In this document: positions 1 through 5,098 of the stretch, piece after piece
Numbering within the stretch: position 1 is the stretch's first letter
Layout of the letters: each line of letters opens with the position of its first letter
Assembly: GCA_964477735.1 (NCBI GenBank)
Contig: CAYZFD010000075.1
Coordinates: 1-5,697, forward strand
Source: CAYZFD01 sp964477735
Lineage (GTDB): Bacteria; Bacteroidota; Bacteroidia; Flavobacteriales; Flavobacteriaceae
Direction of reading: 5' to 3'
DNA: 5,697 bases
Position numbers and translations under genes: made by a program
The notes under the pieces: model-generated
Told to the model about the DNA's origin: nothing
Database searches by the model: none
Seen by the model: the letters and a program-made list of their open reading frames with translations, nothing else

Positions 1-272
1 ACAGCTGGACTCACAAAGAGTTCTAAATCTAAAAAAGAGACTTTTTCCAACAGATGTTGAATGGGGCAATGGGCCTCTAGTTGTTGAAGATCAGCAAGCA
101 ATTGATCTATTTGATTAGTCTGCAGTTCTTCTTGTTTTTTGAGCACACAGTCGGCTTTGCTATAGCCCAATCGATCTTCCATTAACCAATAAAAAATGGT
201 TTTAAGGGAGTTGGGCTCATAGTTTTTTGAAAGCCTATTTTTAAATTTTATTTCGAAAGCAGCGAGGTTCAT
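1..272 (-). CDS. prmC: PrmC (HemK), release factor glutamine methyltransferase, N-terminal part only
   Basis: PrmC transfers a methyl group from S-adenosylmethionine to the glutamine of the GGQ motif in release factors RF1 and RF2, in the cytoplasm. Only the first 90 codons are in the window. The frame opens with ATG at 272-270 and stays open to the left edge, so the gene continues outside. The visible part is the helical N-terminal domain that recognises release factors. The best landmark is CPIQHLLEKVSFLDLELF (about residues 68-85), which matches the family's PIQYILGexeFyGLxF segment just before the methyltransferase core. The usual Gly after the LL/IL pair is Glu here. The Rossmann core and the NPPY catalytic motif are beyond the edge and cannot be checked. 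The ATG directly follows the stop codon of the GNAT gene, so the two are probably co-transcribed and translationally coupled. Divergent ribD next to prmC is an arrangement I associate with Bacteroidota. Confidence 0.85.
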   Translation of the reverse strand, partial: MNLAAFEIKFKNRLSKNYEPNSLKTIFYWLMEDRLGYSKADCVLKKQEELQTNQIDQLLADLQQLEAHCPIQHLLEKVSFLDLELFVSPA

Positions 273-767
273 TTAGAGGTCTTTAAGCATCCAAACAGGG
301 CACGAATAATGTCCTGTATTTCCCATGGGATGTTCAATGTATTTAAATCCGTTGCGTTGATAAAGTTTTTGAGCAGCCAGCATATTGGGCATGGTTTCGA
401 TGTAGCACCGAGTGTAACCTAGAGCTCTAGCTTGAGTTAAACAGGTATCAATCATTTTTTGCCCCCATCCTTTCGATCGGGCCTCAGGAAGAAAATACAT
501 TTTTTGAAGTTCACAAACTGATACTGCCTCATTGGGTAAGGGTCCAACACCTGCACCACCCAATAACCTATCGCCATCGGTTAACACAAAGTAGGTTGCC
601 GACTTCATTTGATAGGCTTCAAAAAGGGTGTCTAACTCGGGATCAGCATAGGCCGTTCCTACTTTTGGCACCCCCATTTCAATTAAAACTGTTCGAATAA
701 CTTTGGCCAATTCAGCATTATCTGTAGAAGCTACAGGTCTTATTCTCCACGAGCTTTGCTCGATCAT
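273..767 (-). CDS. GNAT-family N-acetyltransferase
   Basis: This complete 164-residue protein is a single-domain GNAT acetyltransferase, predicted to move an acetyl group from acetyl-CoA to an amine; the substrate is unknown. The acetyl-CoA pyrophosphate loop is visible as ARSKGWGQKM (residues 96-105, fitting the R/Q-x-x-G-x-G/A pattern). It follows strand 4, ELQKMYFLPE (86-95). The C-terminal motif B region, AAQKLYQRNGFKYIE (131-145), is the usual helix and strand around the second half of the CoA site. Length is normal for the family and no signal peptide or membrane segment is visible. The ATG at 767-765 is supported by an early core strand (SWRIRPV) and an A-rich leader without a Shine-Dalgarno sequence. 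The gene lies directly upstream of prmC. Co-expression with prmC could hint at a role in translation or protein acetylation, but that is only inference from position. Confidence 0.85.
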   Translation of the reverse strand: MIEQSSWRIRPVASTDNAELAKVIRTVLIEMGVPKVGTAYADPELDTLFEAYQMKSATYFVLTDGDRLLGGAGVGPLPNEAVSVCELQKMYFLPEARSKGWGQKMIDTCLTQARALGYTRCYIETMPNMLAAQKLYQRNGFKYIEHPMGNTGHYSCPVWMLKDL

Positions 768-783
768 ATTTTAGTTATTTTTG
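756..783 (+). promoter_or_regulatory. Probable ribD promoter of Bacteroidota type
   Basis: The octamer TATTTTTG at 776-783 matches the Bacteroidota -7 element TAnnTTTG exactly. TTG at 756-758 lies 17 bases upstream, within the usual spacing range for the -33 element. Transcription would start near position 790, giving ribD a short leader of about 30-55 nt. The -33 element lies inside the first codons of the divergent GNAT gene. I saw no equally good element on the opposite strand for the GNAT gene. The match is seen directly; activity is inferred. Confidence 0.55.
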
Positions 784-842
784 CATGGTGAAGATACAGT
801 TTTTCAATTTTCAAATCATGCATGAGCACAATTCTTATCAAC

Positions 843-1895
843 ATGGAGAAAGGTTTAGATGAACGTTTCATGAGTCGTTGCATTGAATTGGCAGCGCGAG
901 GCTCTGGGCAGACTTCCCCAAACCCCATGGTGGGCAGTGTTGTGGTGGTAGATGGTCAAATTATTGGGGAAGGATGGCACCATAAAGCTGGTCAGGCTCA
1001 TGCCGAAGTCAACGCACTCCAAAACCTTACGCCACAGAAACTCAAGAAAGCCACATTATATGTAAATCTCGAGCCTTGTTGTCACACCGGAAAAACACCG
1101 CCATGCACAAATTTAATCTTGGATAAGAAAATTCAAAAGGTGGTGGTCGGTTGTGCAGATCCAAATAAAAAAGTAGCTGGCCAGGGCATTGCACAATTGA
1201 AGGCAGCAGGAGTCGAGGTTAAGGTAGGAGTTTTAGAATCGGATTGTAGAGCCTTAAACAAAAAATTCATCACCTATCATGAGAAACAACGACCCCACAT
1301 TACATTGAAATGGGCACAATCGTTAGATGGATTTTTAGCGCCTGAAAAACAAAATTTGGGGCATCCACATTGGATCACTTCAAAGGTCAGTCGGCAATTG
1401 GTGCATCAATGGCGCGCCGAAAACCAGGCCATTTTGGTGGGTAGCCAAACAGTGATTCAAGACAATCCAAGACTGACAGTTAGAGATTGGAACGGCCAAA
1501 ACCCGCTGCGAATTGTGATAGACAAAAGTGCAGCCTTGTCCGCTTCCTTTCATGTGTTTAATCAAGAGGCAACGACTTTAGTTTTTGGTTTAAAAAAAAA
1601 TGATAACCTTCCAAGCTCCATCCAACAAGTGGTGTTACAAGAAAAAAACAACATCAATACCCAAATTTGCCAGTACCTCTTCAACCTAAACATACAATCC
1701 TTACTTGTAGAAGGTGGAAAAAAAACCTTTGATTATTTTCTGAAGCAAAATCTTTGGGACAGTTGCTGTGTATTTACCGGGCCAGGACTATTGGAAGCAG
1801 GACTTCGAGCGCCCCACAAACCTTCAATGCCCTCTGAAATTACAGAAATTGGAGGAGACGTTTTGGAAATCTTTGAAAACCCTAATGCTTTTTAA
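843..1895 (+). CDS. ribD: RibD, bifunctional diaminohydroxyphosphoribosylaminopyrimidine deaminase / 5-amino-6-(5-phosphoribosylamino)uracil reductase
   Basis: RibD carries out the second and third steps of riboflavin synthesis: zinc-dependent deamination of the pyrimidine ring, then NADPH-dependent reduction of the ribosyl side chain. Numbering from the first in-frame ATG at 822 (357 residues), the deaminase domain covers about 14-150. It shows SPNPMVGSVVV (32-42), the zinc and proton-shuttle motif HAE (His60, Glu62) and PCCHTGKTPPC (85-95), with Cys86 and Cys95 as zinc ligands. The reductase domain follows, with RPHITLKWAQSLDG (157-170), the ILVGSQTVIQDNPRLTVR segment (204-221) and LLVEGGKKTFDYFL (294-307). 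Both domains look intact. I chose the ATG at 843 (350 residues) because MEKGLDERFMSRC aligns with the usual RibD N-terminus and has A at -3; the ATG at 822 is a real alternative. The gene stands alone, and its 3' end overlaps the convergent thioesterase gene by 14 bp. An A9 run at 1592-1600 lies in the reductase domain. Confidence 0.95.
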   Translation: MEKGLDERFMSRCIELAARGSGQTSPNPMVGSVVVVDGQIIGEGWHHKAGQAHAEVNALQNLTPQKLKKATLYVNLEPCCHTGKTPPCTNLILDKKIQKVVVGCADPNKKVAGQGIAQLKAAGVEVKVGVLESDCRALNKKFITYHEKQRPHITLKWAQSLDGFLAPEKQNLGHPHWITSKVSRQLVHQWRAENQAILVGSQTVIQDNPRLTVRDWNGQNPLRIVIDKSAALSASFHVFNQEATTLVFGLKKNDNLPSSIQQVVLQEKNNINTQICQYLFNLNIQSLLVEGGKKTFDYFLKQNLWDSCCVFTGPGLLEAGLRAPHKPSMPSEITEIGGDVLEIFENPNAF

Positions 1896-2289
1896 TGGCG
1901 GTCATTAAATCTGCCGGACATCGGGTGGGTTTTTTGGAATGCGCATCTAAGAAAACAAGTTTGGTTTGGGCCACCACCAAAACACTTCCAGAAAGATCTT
2001 CTATTTGATAGTCGAAAACAATCGTGTAGGAAGGCCAATCGTGTAAACTTGTTTTTAAAACAAAGGTTTGATCAAAGCTGAGTGACTTTTTATAATGTAT
2101 ATCTAAATGAACCACAGGGAGCCACACCCCTTCCTCTTCCATTTTTTTGTAAGAAAATCCCAATTTTTTAAGCCAGTCGATACGACCCAACTCAAAATAA
2201 TGGGTATAATTTCCGTGATGAACAAAGCCCATTTGGTCAGTTTCGGCATATCTTGTTGTAATCTCCAGGGAAGATGAAAAGAAATCCAT
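1882..2289 (-). CDS. Acyl-CoA thioesterase, 4-hydroxybenzoyl-CoA thioesterase/YbgC type (hotdog fold)
   Basis: This 135-residue cytoplasmic protein is predicted to hydrolyse acyl-CoA or aryl-CoA thioesters. The signature is TRYAETDQMGFVHHGNYTHY (residues 12-31), the N-terminal strand and active-site loop of this family. Asp18 is in the catalytic position, and His24, His25, Gly26, Asn27 and Tyr28 form the conserved HHGNY segment. The central hotdog helix follows (YFELGRIDWLKKLG, 31-44), and the rest fits the alternating strands of the fold. Length is typical. I chose the ATG at 2289-2287 because homology begins just after it. An upstream in-frame ATG at 2352 would add 21 hydrophobic residues encoded by very AT-rich intergenic DNA, and I reject it. 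The true substrate cannot be read from the sequence. The gene is divergent from dnaA. Its stop codon TAG lies inside the last codons of ribD. Confidence 0.88.
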   Translation of the reverse strand: MDFFSSSLEITTRYAETDQMGFVHHGNYTHYFELGRIDWLKKLGFSYKKMEEEGVWLPVVHLDIHYKKSLSFDQTFVLKTSLHDWPSYTIVFDYQIEDLSGSVLVVAQTKLVFLDAHSKKPTRCPADLMTAIKKH

Positions 2290-2473
2290 TGTAGGGTTTT
2301 TCTTAATTAAAAAGAATGTTCGTAATATCAGTAAAAAAAAATTAAAATTCAATAGCCAAAAGGTTTTTTTTTACAATAATTTGTTTACATATTTGTAGTC
2401 GAATTCTGGCTCACTTATGCCCCTTCGAAAAGCCAATAGAAATCGATAACTAACAAAAATATTAAGCGTTAAA
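2290..2473. promoter_or_regulatory. Divergent regulatory region between thioesterase gene and dnaA
   Basis: This very AT-rich 184-base gap must hold the signals for both divergent genes. I see an A9/T9 inverted repeat (separate entry). The nearest plus-strand match to the TAnnTTTG element is CATATTTG at 2388-2395; it lacks the first T and has no TTG at the right distance, so the dnaA promoter is not identified with confidence. The dnaA ATG has an A-rich leader (TTAAAATG) and no Shine-Dalgarno sequence. I found no good DnaA box (TTATCCACA or a close variant) on either strand, so neither DnaA autoregulation nor an origin is supported here. Confidence 0.5.
2331..2374. repeat. 11-bp perfect inverted repeat of A9 and T9 tracts
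   Basis: GTAAAAAAAAA at 2331-2341 is the exact reverse complement of TTTTTTTTTAC at 2364-2374, with a 22-base spacer. As RNA it could form a weak A-U stem from either strand. As DNA the two A-tracts, about three helical turns apart centre to centre, could bend or unwind the region upstream of dnaA. No function is shown by the sequence alone. Confidence 0.75.
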
Positions 2474-2479
2474 ATGCAA
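2454..2479 (-). promoter_or_regulatory. Possible thioesterase promoter overlapping the dnaA start
   Basis: On the minus strand TATTTTTG (2461-2454) is an exact match to TAnnTTTG and identical to the octamer proposed for ribD. A TTTG on the same strand (2480-2477) sits only about 15 bases upstream, shorter than the usual spacing. It would give the thioesterase mRNA a leader of roughly 155 nt and place its polymerase over the dnaA start codon. In such AT-rich DNA a chance match is quite possible. Confidence 0.25.
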
Positions 2480-3898
2480 ATTACTGCGGAATCGGTATGG
2501 GGAAATTGTCTGTCTTTTGTTAAAGACAATATTCAACCTCAAGCCTTCAAAACTTGGTTTGAACCCATAGTCCCAGTAAAGCTTTCTGATAAGGTTTTGA
2601 GCATCCAAGTTCCGAGCAAATTTTTTTACGAATGGCTCGAAGAACACTATGTAAAATTGCTCAGGCTTTCACTCACAAAAGAGCTGGGAGAAGAGGCACG
2701 GTTGGTGTATATCATAAAAATGGAAAACACCTACGGCAACAAAAAACCCTTCACCGAAAAAATTCCTAGTGAAAAACGCACTTCAATTGGAACACAAGAT
2801 GTAGATGCTCCCCTACGCTCAAGCAGGGAACTCACCAATCCTTTTATTATTCCTGGGATTCGTAATCTTAAAATTGAGTCGCAACTCAATCCAAACTATA
2901 ACTTTGATAATTTTCTTGAAGGAGACTCCAATCGTTTGGCCAGGTCGGCAGGGATTGCGGTAGCCAACAAACCTGGAGGCACCTCTTTCAATCCATTGCT
3001 CATTTTTGGAGGAGTTGGGCTGGGCAAAACCCACCTCGCTCATGCTATAGGTGTTCATATTAAAGACCAAAGTCCCGAAAAAACAGTCCTCTATATTTCT
3101 GCTGAAAAATTCACACAGCAATATATAGAAGCCATTAAAAAGAACACAAGAAATGATTTTATCCATTTCTATCAGTTGATCGATATTCTTATCATTGATG
3201 ATGTTCAGTTTTTCTCTGGGAAAAGTGGCACTCAAGATGTTTTCTTTCACATTTTCAATCACCTTCACCAAAACGGCAAACAGGTGATCCTAACCTCAGA
3301 CAAAGCGCCTGTTGATATGCAAGACATTGAACAACGTTTGCTTTCGCGTTTCAAGTGGGGCTTGTCTGCAGAATTGCAAAAACCTGACTTCGAAACTCGT
3401 ATTTCTATCCTCAAAAATAAACTATACCGAGATGGGGTGGAGATCGACGAGGAAGTTGTGGAGTATGTGGCCAAAAACATCAAAACAAACATTCGAGAAT
3501 TGGAAGGTGCCATCATATCATTGATTGCTCAGTCCTCCTTTAACAAAAGAGACATCACCTTGGAATTGGCCAAACAAGTGGTCGATAAGTTTGTAAAAAA
3601 CACCAAAAAAGAAATATCCATCGACTATATTCAAAAGATTGTTTCCTCATATTTTCAGATGGATGTAAATACGCTACAATCGAAAACTCGAAAAAGACAC
3701 ATTGTTCAGGCGAGACAGTTGGCAATGTTTTTTGCCAAAAAATATACCAAAGCTTCTTTGGCCAGCATTGGTTCGCAAATTGGTCACCGCGATCACGCCA
3801 CTGTATTGCACGCCTGCAAAACCGTTGACAATCTTGCTTTTACTGATAAGCAATTTAGAAAATACGTGGACGACCTCAATAAAAAACTAGCCCACTAG
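2474..3898 (+). CDS. dnaA: DnaA, chromosomal replication initiator protein
   Basis: DnaA is the AAA+ ATPase that binds DnaA boxes at oriC, oligomerises and opens the origin for DnaB loading. All four domains are present in 474 residues. Domain I (1 to about 84) has the helicase- and self-interacting fold, with the W-x-x-C-L-x-F and FKTWFEPI motifs. Domain II is a linker (about 85-135). Domain III has Walker A GGVGLGKT (179-186), Walker B ILIIDD (238-243), sensor I VILTSD (271-276), box VII LLSRFKWGL with Arg292 in the arginine-finger position, and sensor II NIRELEGA (339-346). Domain IV (from about 380) is the helix-turn-helix DNA-binding domain, with VQARQLAMFF (411-420) and the signature RDHATVLHAC (439-448). 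Length is in the family's normal range and nothing is missing. The ATG at 2474 fits the family N-terminus and has an A-rich leader. The phosphatase gene follows after 30 nt and probably shares the transcript. Confidence 0.98.
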   Translation: MQITAESVWGNCLSFVKDNIQPQAFKTWFEPIVPVKLSDKVLSIQVPSKFFYEWLEEHYVKLLRLSLTKELGEEARLVYIIKMENTYGNKKPFTEKIPSEKRTSIGTQDVDAPLRSSRELTNPFIIPGIRNLKIESQLNPNYNFDNFLEGDSNRLARSAGIAVANKPGGTSFNPLLIFGGVGLGKTHLAHAIGVHIKDQSPEKTVLYISAEKFTQQYIEAIKKNTRNDFIHFYQLIDILIIDDVQFFSGKSGTQDVFFHIFNHLHQNGKQVILTSDKAPVDMQDIEQRLLSRFKWGLSAELQKPDFETRISILKNKLYRDGVEIDEEVVEYVAKNIKTNIRELEGAIISLIAQSSFNKRDITLELAKQVVDKFVKNTKKEISIDYIQKIVSSYFQMDVNTLQSKTRKRHIVQARQLAMFFAKKYTKASLASIGSQIGHRDHATVLHACKTVDNLAFTDKQFRKYVDDLNKKLAH

Positions 3899-3928
3899 TT
3901 ATTGATTTCTTTTTTTACACCCAAGCAC

Positions 3929-4381
3929 ATGCCCAAAAAACGCGTTTTAATGGTTTGTTTAGGCAATATTTGTCGTTCACCTTTGGCACATGGCATCATG
4001 GCCAAGCTTCTTGATCACAACCTATATAAAGTAGATTCGGCCGGCACTGCTGGCTATCACATAGGCGCCAAACCCGATGCGCGATCTATCGATGTTGCCC
4101 AAAAAAACGGGGTCGATATTTCAAAGCAACAAGCCAGAAAATTCTCGGAAAAAGATTTTGAGCGTTTTGATTATATTTTTGTCATGGACACCAACAATGA
4201 AGCAGACGTGTTGCGGTTGGCCAAATCGGAAAACGACCGTAAAAAAGTATTTCGACTGACCCAATATGCCCAACTCGACCAAAAAAACGTTCCTGACCCC
4301 TATTATGGAACAACTCAAGATTTCGAAGTTGTTTTCGAGCTCATTGAAGAAGCCTGCAAAAGAATTGCCCTAAAAATTTAA
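3929..4381 (+). CDS. Low-molecular-weight protein tyrosine phosphatase
   Basis: This 150-residue cytoplasmic enzyme is predicted to remove phosphate from phosphotyrosine. The phosphate-binding loop near the N-terminus, VCLGNICRSPLA (residues 9-20), gives the nucleophile Cys10 and the phosphate-binding Arg16 and Ser17. The general acid is Asp113 in VPDPYYG (111-117). DSAGTAGYHIGAKPDARS (36-53) and DYIFVMD (81-87) are also typical of the family. Cys15 next to Cys10 is a pair that can form a protective disulfide in eukaryotic members. The extra redox cysteines of the related arsenate reductases are absent, so I prefer phosphatase over ArsC. I chose the ATG at 3929; a TTG at 3902 would add nine residues with no family support. 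The gene is 30 nt after dnaA and 3 nt before the methylase gene, so the three probably form an operon. The substrate is unknown. In other bacteria such enzymes often oppose tyrosine kinases of polysaccharide export, but no such kinase is in view. Confidence 0.93.
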   Translation: MPKKRVLMVCLGNICRSPLAHGIMAKLLDHNLYKVDSAGTAGYHIGAKPDARSIDVAQKNGVDISKQQARKFSEKDFERFDYIFVMDTNNEADVLRLAKSENDRKKVFRLTQYAQLDQKNVPDPYYGTTQDFEVVFELIEEACKRIALKI

Positions 4382-4384
4382 CCT

Positions 4385-5098
4385 ATGAAAAACACTGGAA
4401 AACTATTTCTGATCCCCAATTTACTGGGAGAGACACCTCCACTCGAATCCATTCCACTTTCTGTAAAGCAAACCGTGGAGCACATTCATCATTTTGTGTT
4501 TGAAACAGAAAAAGCAGGACGTGCCTTTATCAAAAAAATGGCCCCCTCCAAAAACCAAGGAGATCTAAACGTACAACTCTGCAACAAATTCACTCCCGAC
4601 GAATCCTTAAAGACGTTGCTAACCCCTTGCCTAAATGGTGATGACCTAGGGCTCATCTCAGATGCAGGCTGCCCTGCTGTGGCCGATCCTGGTGCGGCTC
4701 TGGTGCGTTGCGCCCACCAAAACGGCATTCAAGTTGTGCCCCTTGTGGGCCCCTCCTCTATCCTTTTGGCACTGATGGCGTCTGGTCTAAACGGACAAAG
4801 TTTCGCTTTTCATGGCTATTTAAGCATTGATCCTCAAAGCAAAAAAAAGGACATACAGCAACTTGAAAAAAATTCGAAAGAAAAACAGCAAACTCAAATC
4901 TTTATGGAAACCCCCTATAGAAACAGTAAGATGCTTGAAGATTTGCTGAAATGGCTTAAACCCGAAACCCAACTCTGTGTGGCGGCTGCACTCACCACAG
5001 CCCAAGAATATGTGAAAACACAACCTGTTTACGCTTGGAAAAAAACAAGAATTGATCTACACAAAAAACCTGTAATCTTTGCACTTCTGGCCACTTAG
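4385..5098 (+). CDS. SAM-dependent methyltransferase, TP-methylase family (RsmI-like paralogue)
   Basis: This 237-residue protein belongs to the tetrapyrrole-methylase superfamily and most resembles RsmI, which 2'-O-methylates C1402 of 16S rRNA. Motifs occur in the RsmI order: KLFLIPNLLGE (6-16), GLISDAGCPAVADPG (89-103, compare RsmI LISDAGTPxISDPG), VVPLVGPSSILLALMASG (117-134), SFAFHGYL (139-146) and IFMETPYRN (172-180, compare RsmI FYESPHR). The first motif differs from the TPIGNLxD of true RsmI, and the protein is shorter than most RsmI proteins. I therefore regard it as the separate Bacteroidota paralogue usually found beside the dnaA-phosphatase pair, and I give no gene symbol. The methyl acceptor is unknown; RNA is the likely guess. 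The start is 3 nt after the phosphatase stop, suggesting translational coupling. The stop codon TAG overlaps the stop codon of the convergent lysozyme-like gene. Confidence 0.85.
   Translation: MKNTGKLFLIPNLLGETPPLESIPLSVKQTVEHIHHFVFETEKAGRAFIKKMAPSKNQGDLNVQLCNKFTPDESLKTLLTPCLNGDDLGLISDAGCPAVADPGAALVRCAHQNGIQVVPLVGPSSILLALMASGLNGQSFAFHGYLSIDPQSKKKDIQQLEKNSKEKQQTQIFMETPYRNSKMLEDLLKWLKPETQLCVAAALTTAQEYVKTQPVYAWKKTRIDLHKKPVIFALLAT

Noticed and set aside
1896..1935. Possible ribD terminator: TGGCGG pairing with CTGCCG, then a T6 run at 1930-1935.
   Set aside because: The stem needs two wobble pairs, the T-run lies 13 bases after the stem, and the sequence is coding for the thioesterase.
2290..2352. 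N-terminal extension of the thioesterase from an ATG at 2352, adding 21 mostly hydrophobic residues that could look like a membrane anchor.
   Set aside because: Family homology starts just after the ATG at 2289, the added residues come from AT-rich intergenic DNA, and YbgC-type enzymes of about 135 residues normally lack such an anchor.
2381..2449. Candidate DnaA boxes: TTGTTTACA near 2381 and AATCGATAA (reverse-strand match) near 2441.
   Set aside because: Each has about three mismatches to TTATCCACA, which is expected by chance in AT-rich DNA.
2819..3516. Two long minus-strand open frames (150 and 83 codons) inside dnaA.
   Set aside because: They lie opposite a fully conserved DnaA reading frame and their translations resemble no family I recognise; they are shadows of dnaA.
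3902..3928. TTG start at 3902 for the phosphatase, adding nine residues.
   Set aside because: The ATG at 3929 gives the typical 150-residue length and places the catalytic loop at the usual distance from the N-terminus.
4093..4290. Repeated CCAAAAAAACG-like strings in the phosphatase gene.
   Set aside because: They encode Gln-Lys-Asn in the reading frame and reflect A-rich codon use, not a repeat element.
4489..4728. A 79-codon minus-strand open frame inside the methylase gene.
   Set aside because: It overlaps the conserved SAM-binding motifs in the other strand and shows no recognisable domain.
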